A stretch of 64,000 bases of DNA, taken from the NCBI GenBank assembly GCA_026417555.1, contig JAOADA010000001.1, positions 399,245 through 463,244 on the forward strand, in the 5' to 3' direction. Positions 9,713 to 18,995 of the stretch are shown here, in pieces. Source of the stretch: Brevinematales bacterium. Lineage in GTDB: Bacteria > Spirochaetota > Brevinematia > Brevinematales > Thermospiraceae. Under the pieces are notes generated by a model, which worked only from the letters and a program-made list of their open reading frames with translations, did not search any database and was not told the DNA's origin. Within the stretch, counting starts at the first letter, position 1. Each line of letters starts with the position of its first letter. The position numbers and the translations under genes are program-made.

Positions 9713-10165
9713 ATGGCTTTAGAGAGAACATTTGCCATGATTAAACCAGATGCTTGTAAAGCAGGACACATCGGGCATATCATAAGCATGATTGAAAAAG
9801 AGGGGTTCACAATAATTCATCTCCAAATGCTTAAGCTCACAGAGAAGTCGGTACGGATGTTTTATATGGAGCATGTCGAGAAACCTTTTTTCCCTTCCTT
9901 GCTTGAGTTTACTCTCTCAGGAAAGGTGGTGGCTATGGTCTTGGAGAAAGAAAATGCCATCGAAGATTTTCGCAAACTGATGGGGGCAACTGACCCCAAG
10001 AAGGCCACAAAGGGCACCATTCGACACACCTATGGTACAGAGATGCCTGCCAATGCTATCCATGGTTCTGACTCTAGAGAGAGTGCCAAAAGAGAGATTA
10101 CCCTCTTCTTTGGGGAGTTTGCCTCCATTCCCTCAACAGAAAAGCGGAATGCAAAAGAGTATTAA
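9713..10165 (+). CDS. ndk: Nucleoside diphosphate kinase
   Basis: This enzyme transfers the gamma phosphate between nucleoside triphosphates and diphosphates through a phospho-histidine. The catalytic H117 sits in NAIHGSDS, and the N-terminal ERTFAMIKPDA is the family signature. At 150 residues the length is close to the usual 140-155. The start at 9713 is chosen for the GGAG 6 bases upstream; an ATG eight codons earlier adds non-family residues. It is transcribed away from the DUF362 gene and converges on the DJ-1 gene, sharing TTAA as both stop codons. Confidence 0.97.
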   Translation: MALERTFAMIKPDACKAGHIGHIISMIEKEGFTIIHLQMLKLTEKSVRMFYMEHVEKPFFPSLLEFTLSGKVVAMVLEKENAIEDFRKLMGATDPKKATKGTIRHTYGTEMPANAIHGSDSRESAKREITLFFGEFASIPSTEKRNAKEY

Positions 10166-10716
10166 CCTTTTGAGAAAACTACCCGTTGTGCCAATTGTCG
10201 TGACTCTTCTTCAGAAACCCAGAGTTCTACGAGTTTGAGAGAAGCAAGAAGAGATGTCCCAACTCCCTGAGAGGTGACGATTTTCCCATCCACTACAACA
10301 GGCTCATCTATGTAGTTTCCAGAGGTAATGGAGGCGACCGTTCCCGGATAACAGGTAAAGGTTTTCCCCTTGAGAATACCTGCCCTATCCAAAAGCAAGG
10401 GGGCAGCACATACGGCATATATCCATTTCCCTGCCTGGAAAAATCGACGAATAAGTTCAAGAAGAGCTTCGTTCTTGACAAGTTGTTGTACTCCTGGTCC
10501 GCCTGGGAGAAGAAGGGCATCATAATTGTCGGGATCAATATCTTCTTCTTTTTCAAAGAGCTGATCTGCATGGACAAGAATATGATGGCTCCCTATGACT
10601 TCCTTTGTACCCACCCCATAAGAAACCACCTCTATCTGGGCTCTTCGAAGTATATCAAGTGGAGTGACAGCCTCAATCTCTTCAAAGTTTTCTCCGAGGA
10701 TAAGTGCTCCTTTCAT
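10162..10716 (-). CDS. DJ-1/PfpI-family protein (YajL/DJ-1 type)
   Basis: This is a small class-I glutamine-amidotransferase-like protein, linked in the family to oxidative or carbonyl stress. The nucleophilic cysteine C103 lies in the elbow AVCAAPLLL, and the conserved glutamate is E15 in FEEIEAV. The segment LLLPGGPG is typical. The length of 184 residues is normal. Family members include chaperones, glyoxalases and disputed deglycases, so I do not choose among them. It is the last gene of a leftward block that begins with gyrB. Its stop overlaps that of ndk. Confidence 0.92.
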   Translation of the reverse strand: MKGALILGENFEEIEAVTPLDILRRAQIEVVSYGVGTKEVIGSHHILVHADQLFEKEEDIDPDNYDALLLPGGPGVQQLVKNEALLELIRRFFQAGKWIYAVCAAPLLLDRAGILKGKTFTCYPGTVASITSGNYIDEPVVVDGKIVTSQGVGTSLLASLKLVELWVSEEESRQLAQRVVFSKG

Positions 10717-10730
10717 ATCCTCCTCCTTGA

Positions 10731-11138
10731 TTACTTTATGCCTTTATTGGCAAAAAATGGCTTGTAGGCCATGTCTGTTTGGAGAATATGTTTATTGAGC
10801 CACTCCTTGAGAAAATTGAGGGTATCTACTGACAAGAAAAGATCCCCACCTTGGTACTTGCGATAGAGTTTGGTTACCTCTTCGACAAATTTTTGGTGTT
10901 CTGCCTGATGGCCACTATAGGCAGGATATCCAAGCTCTTTCATTTTGTTTTCCTCAGCATTAAAATGGTACTCTGTATATTTGATCAATTCCTGAAGGAT
11001 ATCCCCAATCACGGTCTTTCCCTTGCCCTCGCTCATAGCATCAAAAAGTGTGTTAATGAGTTCAATAAGTTTTTTATGGTGATTGTTAAATTCCTCTACA
11101 CCAACACTCATATTTTCTGTCCAGACAAAAAAACTCAT
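10731..11138 (-). CDS. Bacteriohaemerythrin
   Basis: This is a four-helix di-iron oxygen-binding protein of 135 residues. The ligand pattern is present: H in FNNHHKK, HxxxE in YHFNAEEN, HxxxH in HQAEHQKF, and HxxxxD in NKHILQTDMAY. In anaerobes and microaerophiles such proteins are thought to sense or scavenge oxygen. A good GGAGG precedes the ATG. It lies between the DJ-1 gene and an unknown gene in the same direction, hinting at an oxygen-stress role, which is inference. Confidence 0.94.
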   Translation of the reverse strand: MSFFVWTENMSVGVEEFNNHHKKLIELINTLFDAMSEGKGKTVIGDILQELIKYTEYHFNAEENKMKELGYPAYSGHQAEHQKFVEEVTKLYRKYQGGDLFLSVDTLNFLKEWLNKHILQTDMAYKPFFANKGIK

Positions 11139-11167
11139 ATCCTCCTCCTTTCAAGATTCTTTTCTGT

Positions 11168-11626
11168 TTATGCCAAATCCCTCAAGGTAAAATGCATACC
11201 AATCGTTGAGACCTCTGGTAGAGAGGGATTTTCCGGATTCCAAAGAAGCTTGATATTCTCTGTTTGGTACTCAGAAGCATCTCGTATCACAAAAATTACG
11301 GTAAAAGGATCTCTTTGTGTAATAAGAAGATAAGACTTCGGATATAGTCTGTGTATCTGCATCATAATAATCTGAAAGAATTTCTCGTTTACAAGGATAG
11401 CATAATCAGAATCCCTGTCAGTAAAAGGAAAGGGAAGATTATGGGTTTTGATGATATCGTCAATAAAGGTTCGTAACTCTACATATCCTACTCTCTCTTC
11501 ACCCTCAGGATAGTAGAAACGGGTCCGAATACGTTTGTAGGTTTTATACTCGGATTTTACATAGCTCAGTGCTTCTTTCAAGAGGCGTTTTCCTATTGGT
11601 GAAAGGTGGAGATCCTCTAACGTCAT
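11168..11626 (-). CDS. Conserved-looking hypothetical protein, 152 aa
   Basis: I do not recognise this protein. It is soluble, with no signal peptide, membrane helix or cysteine cluster. It is rich in aromatic residues and looks like a mixed alpha/beta fold, with a basic N-terminal half (KRIRTRFYYPEGEERVGYVE). GGGAGG precedes the ATG. It starts 16 bp after the leuS stop and is followed 29 bp later by the haemerythrin gene, so it is probably in the same transcript. Clean ribosome-binding site and operon spacing support it as real. Confidence 0.7.
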   Translation of the reverse strand: MTLEDLHLSPIGKRLLKEALSYVKSEYKTYKRIRTRFYYPEGEERVGYVELRTFIDDIIKTHNLPFPFTDRDSDYAILVNEKFFQIIMMQIHRLYPKSYLLITQRDPFTVIFVIRDASEYQTENIKLLWNPENPSLPEVSTIGMHFTLRDLA

Positions 11627-11642
11627 ACCCTCCCCCTTCGTT

Positions 11643-14063
11643 TTACTTCACCACAATGTTGACAAGTTTGTCTGCAACAACAATCACTTTTCCTATACTT
11701 TTTCCTTCGATCCAGGGTTTTATCTTTTCGCTCTCAAAGGCTTTTTTCTTGAGTTCTTCTTCAGAAAGTCCTCGAGGAGCCTGAATCGTATCGCGAACCT
11801 TGCCATTCACTTGAAGAACCACCGTCACCGTGTCTTCAACAAGCAACGCCGGATCATAAGTAGGCCATGGGGCAAACAAGATCGAAGGGGTATGGCCCAG
11901 TTTTTCCCAGAGTTCCTCTGTGATAAAGGGCGCAAAGGGGTGCAAGAGTTTGACAAAATCTTCAGCTACTTCTCGTGATATTTCTTCTTCTCGACTCAAA
12001 GCATTGACAAAAACCATAAGCTGGCTGATAGCCGTATTGAATTCAAGGTTTTCAATACGCTCAGAGATAAATTGAATACTTTTGTGTCTGAGACGATTGA
12101 TCTCTTCTGAAGGTTTTTTGTCGACAATTGGCTTCTCATCAAACGTTTTCCATACTTTGTCGAGAAAACGTTTGATCCCCATGATCCCCTTTGTATTCCA
12201 GGGTTTATCCGCAGCAAGCGGACCCATAAACATTTCATAAAGTCGTAAAGTATCTGCTCCATATTCAGCAATCACATCATCGGGGTTGATAACATTTCCT
12301 CGTGATTTGGACATTTTTTCCCCGTTTTCTCCAAGGATCATTCCCTGGTTACGAAGTGCCATAAAAGGTTCTGGATAATCAACAACTCCAATGTCATACA
12401 AGAATTTGTGCCAGAAGCGGGCATACAAGAGATGAAGTACAGCGTGCTCTGCCCCACCTACATAGAGGTCTACCGGTCCCCAGTACTTGATTTTCTCAGG
12501 ATCAGCAAGAACCTTGTCATTTTTTGGATCAAGGTAACGGAGATAGTACCAACAACTTCCCGCCCACTGGGGCATAGTGTTGGTTTCCCTTTTGGCTGGT
12601 CCCCCACATCGTGGACAGGTGGTATTGACCCATTCATGAATAGCCGCAAGAGGAGACTCCCCTGTACCCGTCGGTTTGTAGCTTTTCACATTCGGAAGGG
12701 TGAGAGGAAGATCTTTCTCGTCCAAGGGAACAATTCCGCATAACGCACAGTGAACAATGGGGATAGGTTCTCCCCAATAGCGCTGCCGAGAGAATATCCA
12801 ATCCCGAAGTTTGTAGTTGACCATACGTCGCCCTATACCCTTCTCTTCGAGATAACGGATGATAGCTTCTTTCATTTCTTTGGTTTTCATGCCATTAAAT
12901 GGTCCTGAATTGACAGCAATACCCTCCTCTTCTTCAGCCTGCGTGAGTTCATAGAGAGTCCCATCTTTGCTCACCACCTGGATGATAGGGAGGTTGAATT
13001 TTTTAGCAAACGCAAAATCTCGGCTATCGTGAGCAGGGACTGCCATGATAGCTCCCGTCCCATATCCCATCAGTACATAATCTGAGATCCAAATAGGTAT
13101 TTTTTTGCCGTTCAAAGGATTGATGGCATAAGCCCCAATGAAGACACCCGTCTTTTCTTTGTTAAGATCCGTACGCTGGAGATCTGTTTTTCTGTTGGCT
13201 TCTGCCTGATAGGCTTTCACTGCCTCTTGGTATGGAGGGGGAGTGATAACATCAACAAGGGGATGTTCAGGGGCAAGAACCATATAGGTAGCTCCAAAGA
13301 GGGTGTCTGGTCTTGTTGTAAACACAGTGATCACCTCTGAACTTCCATCCACAGGAAATACTACTTCTGCCCCTTCTGATCGTCCTATCCAGTTTCTTTG
13401 CATGAGCTTGATAGATTCACTCCAGTCAAGGAGATCCAGGTCCTTCAAAAGTCTTTCTGCATACGCGGTAATTTTCAATACCCACTGGCGAATACGCTTC
13501 CGTTCAATGGGAGTTCCACAACGGTCACACTTTCCATCCTGAACCTCTTCATTGGCAAGACCCGTCCCACAGCTGGGACACCAGTTGATAGGCATCTCTG
13601 CTTCATAAGCCAGCCCTTTTTTAAACATCTGAAGGAAAATCCATTGTGTCCACTTGTAATAGGCGGGATCACAAGTGCTCACTTCTCGATCCCAGTCATA
13701 ACAGAAACCAATGGATTTGATCTGTTCTCGAAAGCGATCAATATTTTTGTATGTGGTTTCCGCAGGATGGGTTCCTGTCTGAATGGCATAATTCTCTGCA
13801 GGAAGTCCAAAAGCATCAAACCCCATCGGGTGAAGTACATTGAAGCCATTCATACGCTTGTAACGGGTATAGATATCGGTGGCTGTATACCCCTCGGGAT
13901 GACCTACATGGAGGCCTGATCCTGAGGGATAAGGAAACATATCCAAAACATACAATCGTTTTTCTTCAGGATACGAGGGGTCTTCCGTGACTTTGAAGGT
14001 CTTGTGCTTATCCCAGTATTCTTTCCATTTCTTCTCAATAGCAGTGAAATCGTATGCTGCCAT
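11643..14063 (-). CDS. leuS: Leucyl-tRNA synthetase
   Basis: This is a class I aminoacyl-tRNA synthetase. The HIGH-equivalent GLHVGHPEG follows PYPSGS near residue 50, and the KMSKS loop is [10 protein letters not shown]. Between them lies the CP1 editing domain ([14 protein letters not shown] and [15 protein letters not shown]). A zinc-binding pair of cysteines is visible (CPSCG...CDRCG). The C-terminal domain ends in VNIVVK. The length of 806 residues is normal for bacteria. It is preceded by gyrB with an 18-bp gap. Confidence 0.98.
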   Translation of the reverse strand: MAAYDFTAIEKKWKEYWDKHKTFKVTEDPSYPEEKRLYVLDMFPYPSGSGLHVGHPEGYTATDIYTRYKRMNGFNVLHPMGFDAFGLPAENYAIQTGTHPAETTYKNIDRFREQIKSIGFCYDWDREVSTCDPAYYKWTQWIFLQMFKKGLAYEAEMPINWCPSCGTGLANEEVQDGKCDRCGTPIERKRIRQWVLKITAYAERLLKDLDLLDWSESIKLMQRNWIGRSEGAEVVFPVDGSSEVITVFTTRPDTLFGATYMVLAPEHPLVDVITPPPYQEAVKAYQAEANRKTDLQRTDLNKEKTGVFIGAYAINPLNGKKIPIWISDYVLMGYGTGAIMAVPAHDSRDFAFAKKFNLPIIQVVSKDGTLYELTQAEEEEGIAVNSGPFNGMKTKEMKEAIIRYLEEKGIGRRMVNYKLRDWIFSRQRYWGEPIPIVHCALCGIVPLDEKDLPLTLPNVKSYKPTGTGESPLAAIHEWVNTTCPRCGGPAKRETNTMPQWAGSCWYYLRYLDPKNDKVLADPEKIKYWGPVDLYVGGAEHAVLHLLYARFWHKFLYDIGVVDYPEPFMALRNQGMILGENGEKMSKSRGNVINPDDVIAEYGADTLRLYEMFMGPLAADKPWNTKGIMGIKRFLDKVWKTFDEKPIVDKKPSEEINRLRHKSIQFISERIENLEFNTAISQLMVFVNALSREEEISREVAEDFVKLLHPFAPFITEELWEKLGHTPSILFAPWPTYDPALLVEDTVTVVLQVNGKVRDTIQAPRGLSEEELKKKAFESEKIKPWIEGKSIGKVIVVADKLVNIVVK

Positions 14064-14081
14064 ACCTACTCCCCTTCTCTC

Positions 14082-16040
14082 TTATGCAATATCATCCACA
14101 TTGGTAACAAAGCTCACATTTTTGAGAATGAATTCCTTGCGTTGACCAGATACATCCTCTCCCATCAGTACTTTGAGCATAGTATTTGCCTCTTCAAAAT
14201 CCGTGATGCTCACTCGCAAAAGTTTTCGAGTCTCTGGATTCATGGTAGTTTCCCATAGTTGCTCCGGATTCATTTCCCCTAACCCTTTGTAACGCTGGAT
14301 ATCATATCGGGTATTTTTGAAAACCTTTTCAAGGAGTTCATCTTTTTCTTGATCCGTATATGCATATTCTATTTTCTTGCCAGAGGTGATCTTATAAAGT
14401 GGGGGTTGTGCAATATACACATGCCCCTCTTCGATAAGAGGCCGCATAAAACGATAGAAAAAAGTGAGAAGAAGGGTACGAATGTGGGACCCATCTACAT
14501 CTGCATCGGTCATAATGATGATCTTGTTGTAATTGAGTTTTTCAATATCAAAGTAACTGTGATAACCTGTTCCAATCACGGCAATCATTGTCTTTATTTC
14601 TTCGTTTGCCAAAATCGTATTGAGGTTCTGCCGTTCGATCTTTTTCTCGACGTTGAGGATCTTTCCTCTCAGAGGAAGAATTGCTTGAAACTCACGATTT
14701 CTTCCCTGTTTTGCTGATCCGCCAGCCGAATCTCCCTCAACAATGAAAAGTTCTCGGAGTTCTTTCTTACGAGAGGTGCAGTCAGCAAGCTTTCCTGCCA
14801 CAATGGTAGCTGTCTCTCGTTTGCTTCGCCCGACGTTGTTTCTTACCCCTTGACGGGCTTTTTCGGCTTCCTCAAGGGCACGCTGTTCAAGTAAACTCTT
14901 TTGTATGATCTTTTCGGCGAGATCAAGATTCTTCTCAAAGAAGACAAAAAGAGCTCCCTCAATAATATCTTTCATGACAGTTCTAGCACTGAGAGGCTCA
15001 GTGAGTTTGTCTTTGGTTTGACCCTTGAATTCGGCATTGGGGATAAGGGTATTGATGACACAGGTAAAGCCAAAAGAAAGTGTTTTTCTATCAATCTTTT
15101 CATCTTTTCGACCAAGATTCAATCGTTGGGCAAAATCTTGCATGATTTTCTCATAGGCCATCCAGAAGGCATCAACATGAATTCCATGTGATTTCGTATG
15201 GATGGAGTTGGTATAACTGTAGATCTCCGGATCATCACCTGTATTTCTGTATTGAAAAGCGATATGAAGTTTAAGAAGCCCCCCCTCAATGTCTTTTTCT
15301 CCGGAGAGGACAATGGGTTCTGGAAAAAGAAGTTCCTCGTCTTTGTTGAGCTCATGTTTAAGAAAGTCCACAATCCCCTGAGGAAAACAAAAAACTTCTT
15401 TGGTAGGTTCACCACTGACTGTATGATCCTCGAAAGTAACCTCAAGCCCGGGATTAAGAAAGGCTACCTCCCTCAATCGAGCCCGAAGGATGGCCTGGCT
15501 GAAATTATGCACCTGAAAAATACTATCATCTGGTTGAAATCTTACGGTTGTCCCGGTCGAAGATGCCTCCCCCTTCACCCTGAGAGGACTTTTTTTGATC
15601 CCTCTCTCATAGCGAATAGTATAGCTTTTTCCCCCACGAGAAACCTCAATCTCAAGAAACGAAGAAAGGGCATTCACAGCCGTAAGCCCTACCCCATGAA
15701 GTCCTCCGGAAACCCCGTAGGCCTGGCGATTGAATTTTCCTCCGGAATGAAGCTCTGTCAGAATCAATTCAATGGCTGGAACTTTTTTCTGGGGATGGGG
15801 GTCAACAGGAATACCTCGCCCATCATCAGTAATCTCAACAGTATTCTGAGTGAGAAGCCGCACCGTAATATGTTTGGCATACCCTGCCAAGTGTTCATCT
15901 ACAGCGTTATCTATCACTTCAAAGGCAAGATGGTGATAGCCATCTATTTCCCTATCACCAATATACATATCAGGACGAGTACGGATATTTTCAGGAAACT
16001 GCAAAACACTGATCGAGGCAGAGGTATACTCTTTACTCAT
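14082..16040 (-). CDS. gyrB: DNA gyrase subunit B (type IIA topoisomerase B subunit)
   Basis: This is the ATPase/TOPRIM subunit of a type IIA topoisomerase, with 652 residues. The GHKL motifs are EVIDNAVDEHL, DDGRGIPVD and GGLHGVG. The TOPRIM motifs are EGDSAGGSAKQGR, PLRGKILNVEK and TDADVDGSHI, and the C-terminal QRYKGLGEMNPEQLW is present. The start at 16040 follows GGAGG; a longer frame to 16064 has no such site. Length and motifs fit GyrB, but ParE cannot be excluded from sequence alone, and no gyrA or parC lies nearby. It heads a leftward block with leuS. Confidence 0.92.
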   Translation of the reverse strand: MSKEYTSASISVLQFPENIRTRPDMYIGDREIDGYHHLAFEVIDNAVDEHLAGYAKHITVRLLTQNTVEITDDGRGIPVDPHPQKKVPAIELILTELHSGGKFNRQAYGVSGGLHGVGLTAVNALSSFLEIEVSRGGKSYTIRYERGIKKSPLRVKGEASSTGTTVRFQPDDSIFQVHNFSQAILRARLREVAFLNPGLEVTFEDHTVSGEPTKEVFCFPQGIVDFLKHELNKDEELLFPEPIVLSGEKDIEGGLLKLHIAFQYRNTGDDPEIYSYTNSIHTKSHGIHVDAFWMAYEKIMQDFAQRLNLGRKDEKIDRKTLSFGFTCVINTLIPNAEFKGQTKDKLTEPLSARTVMKDIIEGALFVFFEKNLDLAEKIIQKSLLEQRALEEAEKARQGVRNNVGRSKRETATIVAGKLADCTSRKKELRELFIVEGDSAGGSAKQGRNREFQAILPLRGKILNVEKKIERQNLNTILANEEIKTMIAVIGTGYHSYFDIEKLNYNKIIIMTDADVDGSHIRTLLLTFFYRFMRPLIEEGHVYIAQPPLYKITSGKKIEYAYTDQEKDELLEKVFKNTRYDIQRYKGLGEMNPEQLWETTMNPETRKLLRVSITDFEEANTMLKVLMGEDVSGQRKEFILKNVSFVTNVDDIA

Positions 16041-16077
16041 GTTTCCTCCCAGGGTAGAAACCAAAAACGGCTCTCAT

Positions 16078-16106
16078 ATTATACAACAAAAAGAAAAAAA
16101 ATACAA
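16078..16106 (-). promoter_or_regulatory. Predicted promoter of gyrB
   Basis: Leftward TTGTAT (16101-16106), a 17-base spacer and a perfect TATAAT (16078-16083) lie 38 bases before the gyrB ATG. The -35 box is weak (three of six matches), while the -10 is consensus. Rightward signals for rlpA in the same 162-bp gap are not clear. Confidence 0.5.
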
Positions 16107-16202
16107 CCCTTCCACCAAAAATTCCCCGTTGCCTTTGGTTCAACCTTTTTTAAAAATTGCCGATACCCAAAACAAGAGCCAAAGGCGTATGAGAGGATGT
16201 AT

Positions 16203-17261
16203 ATGACAAGGATACTCATAGGAATGACATGTTTACTTCTAACGATGGGATGGGGACAACAATTTCCCAAATATCTCTATGGAGTTGCATCATGGTATGG
16301 AGAAGAGTTTGCCGGAAAAAAAACAGCAAATGGGGAAATATATGATCCGAATCTTTATACGGGAGCCCATCGTACGTTGCCTTTTGGAACCATTATTGAA
16401 GTAGAAAACCTTGAGAATGGGAAGAAGGTCCAACTGACTATCAACGACCGGGGACCATTTGTAGATAACCGTATTCTCGATGTTTCAAAAAAGGCAGCAG
16501 AAGATCTTGGGTTTGTGCAAAAAGGTACGGCCTATGTGAAGGTCACCGTGATTCGTCTTGGGAATGAGACGTTGGTAAATTCTCTTCCTCCTGTCTCCAA
16601 TACCAATACCTCGTATCCCCAGGGAAATCAGCCGACTATCCTCACCAATTATATCACTAACCATGTGGTAGTGACCAATTATACTACCACTCCCGCTCCT
16701 CAGGCTCTTGTGGTACCCTATGAAGAGAAACCTGTTTCTCAACCGAAACCCAATCCTGCTTTCATTCTTGATGAACCTGAGGAAATCTTTGTACCAGCCC
16801 TTGGGCAAAAAACCAATGCTAACCAAAATACTCCACCTCAGAATAGCAGAATTTCCAATACTCTCTCGAATGAACCCCAGATTATCTTTAGTGATATTCT
16901 TCTGCCAGAGGAACGGGTAATCCCTTTAGAGACAAAACCCCTCACGAACCGCTCCTCTCTTTCTCCCCAGAAAGTACAGGTAAGAGAAGAGCTCCAAGTT
17001 TCCCCTTACGATAGCCTCCAACCAGGAGAAAAATATGTGATTCAAGTAGGATCTTTCACCCGACAGGAGAATGCTCTTCGTCTCTACCAGCAACTTCGGG
17101 CTCGTGGTCTTCCTGTTTTTACTTCGGAGACCATCATCAATCACACTCGCTATGTTAGGGTAAGGGTGGGATACTATGTCTCCAAAGAAGAAGCACAAAA
17201 GATCCTCAATACCCTCTATGCACTCAATCTTAATCCTGTCTTATTAAAAGTGAAACCTTGA
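16203..17261 (+). CDS. rlpA: RlpA-like lytic transglycosylase with C-terminal SPOR domain
   Basis: This is an envelope protein of 352 residues. It has a signal peptide (to about residue 20), a double-psi beta-barrel RlpA domain (ASWYGEEFAGKKTANGE and INDRGPF, about 25-115), and a Thr/Asn/Pro-rich linker. It ends in a peptidoglycan-binding SPOR domain (YVIQVGSF..., about 275-352). RlpA proteins cleave denuded glycan strands at division sites. No lipobox cysteine is seen. GAGAGG lies 6 bases before the chosen ATG. The frame is open far upstream, antisense to gyrB, but that extension has no family similarity. Confidence 0.92.
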   Translation: MTRILIGMTCLLLTMGWGQQFPKYLYGVASWYGEEFAGKKTANGEIYDPNLYTGAHRTLPFGTIIEVENLENGKKVQLTINDRGPFVDNRILDVSKKAAEDLGFVQKGTAYVKVTVIRLGNETLVNSLPPVSNTNTSYPQGNQPTILTNYITNHVVVTNYTTTPAPQALVVPYEEKPVSQPKPNPAFILDEPEEIFVPALGQKTNANQNTPPQNSRISNTLSNEPQIIFSDILLPEERVIPLETKPLTNRSSLSPQKVQVREELQVSPYDSLQPGEKYVIQVGSFTRQENALRLYQQLRARGLPVFTSETIINHTRYVRVRVGYYVSKEEAQKILNTLYALNLNPVLLKVKP

Positions 17262-17277
17262 TTCCATGGAGAAGTGT

Positions 17278-17712
17278 ATGCCTTTTTGGTCTGATCTTCT
17301 CGCTAACAAAACACTCATAGCAGCCCTGTGTGCCCAGTCATCCTCACAAGGGCTAAAGATTATTCGAACGTGGTATAAAGAGAAAAAAATACGCTTTGAT
17401 CGTGTGGCTGTCTATGGGGATTTTCCCTCTGCCCATACAGCCTTTATCACCGCTGGCACACTCACCTCTGGGATGGCAGAAGGATGGTCCTCTCCGACCT
17501 TTGCCCTAGGAGTGATCTTCTCTGCTATTGTCATTTCCGATGCTCTTGTGCAAAGACGAGCCATAGAGCAAACACAAAAGGCCCTTGAGCTACTGGCCCA
17601 GAAACCCATCTTTGATTCTCCCTTTCGTGGTCACACTTGGCAAGAGATTCTCTCGGGAGGTATAGTCGGTCTCTTTTGGAGCCTTCTCATCACATTTCTT
17701 TGGCCCTTTTAA
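17278..17712 (+). CDS. DUF212/YuiD-family membrane protein (PAP2-like)
   Basis: This is a 144-residue protein related to acid phosphatase/vanadium-dependent haloperoxidase-like proteins. The signature is YGDFPSAHTAF, followed by the segment ISDALVQRRAIEQ and a C-terminal GHTWQEILSGG. Three or four membrane helices are likely, and no substrate is known. I choose the ATG at 17278, which has GGAGAAG 4-9 bases upstream; an in-frame ATG at 17266 lacks a site. It follows rlpA closely. Its stop overlaps that of the convergent gene in a TTAA. Confidence 0.88.
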   Translation: MPFWSDLLANKTLIAALCAQSSSQGLKIIRTWYKEKKIRFDRVAVYGDFPSAHTAFITAGTLTSGMAEGWSSPTFALGVIFSAIVISDALVQRRAIEQTQKALELLAQKPIFDSPFRGHTWQEILSGGIVGLFWSLLITFLWPF

Positions 17713-18995
17713 AGCCTCTCGGGGAAGACGAAATAGTATCCTTTGTGGGGTCTCTCAACAATCAAAAGTAAGACTCCCCCCTCATTCACCACTTCCAGAA
17801 GGGTTCCATTTCCATCCATGGCATGAATCTTGTCCACCGCCTTGTACCGATACACTTCATTCATATCCGAGGAAAACAAAAAGAGGGTGGGTATTTTGGC
17901 AAAACTCTGCTGGACAAGAAGACCATCCAATGTAAAGGCAATAAATTCCTTTTCAGGATTTTCCCCAGAAAACTCTCGAAAAAGCTTTTTGTTTTGTACA
18001 TCGTAGAGATGCCCACCAGCGGCATCGACGTAGACATTGAGAGTTTTGTCAGCATTCCATTCAAGGCTTCGGAGGTCAGTAAGTTTCCAATTTGTTCCCG
18101 TTATATCTCCCTGATACACCTTTTTGTCACTCAGAAGATACAGGGTCGTATTCTCTACACGATACGAAGAAAATCGCTGGAGACCTTTAGGCAGAGAAAT
18201 AGGGTTTTTCTCCACATTTCCTTTCGCGTTCAGCCACGAGGTAAGCTCAGAGACAAAAAGGGCATGGTTTTCTCGAAAAAGGATCTGGGTGTTTCCCACC
18301 CATCTCGTCTGGCTTATGTTCGTTACCCACCCCACCCATTGCAGGGTATTGAGATCCCAGAGATAGGTATAAGAATTTTTTTTGCTTCCTAAGCGTATCA
18401 CAGCATATCGGCTATCAGAAGAAATAGAAATATCATCAAACCAGAGAGTCTGGTTGTCAAAAATCCCTATCTTGATTTTTTTTTTCGTTTGTATGTCATA
18501 AAGCCATACCTCTCTGAGAGAGAGAGGCTTTTCCTTTTGGCCATCGGTATAGATCTTGTCACCCACAAGCCACCTCTCTCGATAGAGGCCATACACCGAA
18601 GAAAGGGTATCAAAATTGTCTTTTTTAACGACTTTTCGGTTTTCCACATCATACCACCAGAGCTGATTGTTGTATATCCAGAGAGCCAAAGGAACATCCT
18701 CTAAAATAAGGCGAGGAGAAAGAAGAAGGGGTTGTTCTTGGGTGAGTTTCCACTCTCGAGGAAGAGTAATGAGAGGAGCTTTTGTCCAACCCTTGAAGCT
18801 ATACCCCTCAATAAAAGACCACATGCCGTTGGTGGTTATGAGATTCACCCCTACTCCTGGTGGCAAAATAGCCAGGGGACGACTTTCTTCTTGTTTTTCA
18901 AAAACAAGAGCAAAATCAGCAAGTGTGGCGTTTTGAGACCAGAAAACAGTGATCATCCACACAAGGGAAAGACTACACAGAAACGTCTTCTTCAT
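17709..18995 (-). CDS. Secreted beta-propeller-like protein, unknown function
   Basis: I recognise no named family. The protein is 428 residues with an N-terminal signal peptide (MKKTFLCSLSLVWMITVF). A short region follows that resembles a bacterial SH3-like fold (about 30-75). After it come repeated Trp-rich segments such as LWWYDVENRK, VWLYDIQTKK, YLWDLNTLQW and HLYDVQNKK. These spaced 'W/LYDxxxxK' units suggest a beta-propeller facing the periplasm. Its start overlaps the end of topA by 23 bp, so the two are cotranscribed and probably translationally linked. Confidence 0.75.
   Translation of the reverse strand: MKKTFLCSLSLVWMITVFWSQNATLADFALVFEKQEESRPLAILPPGVGVNLITTNGMWSFIEGYSFKGWTKAPLITLPREWKLTQEQPLLLSPRLILEDVPLALWIYNNQLWWYDVENRKVVKKDNFDTLSSVYGLYRERWLVGDKIYTDGQKEKPLSLREVWLYDIQTKKKIKIGIFDNQTLWFDDISISSDSRYAVIRLGSKKNSYTYLWDLNTLQWVGWVTNISQTRWVGNTQILFRENHALFVSELTSWLNAKGNVEKNPISLPKGLQRFSSYRVENTTLYLLSDKKVYQGDITGTNWKLTDLRSLEWNADKTLNVYVDAAGGHLYDVQNKKLFREFSGENPEKEFIAFTLDGLLVQQSFAKIPTLFLFSSDMNEVYRYKAVDKIHAMDGNGTLLEVVNEGGVLLLIVERPHKGYYFVFPERL

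Noticed and set aside
15198-16202. Long rightward open frame before rlpA, antisense to gyrB
   Set aside because: No ribosome-binding site and no family similarity. It is the open antisense frame of gyrB joined by chance to rlpA, whose signal peptide and GAGAGG define the start at 16203.
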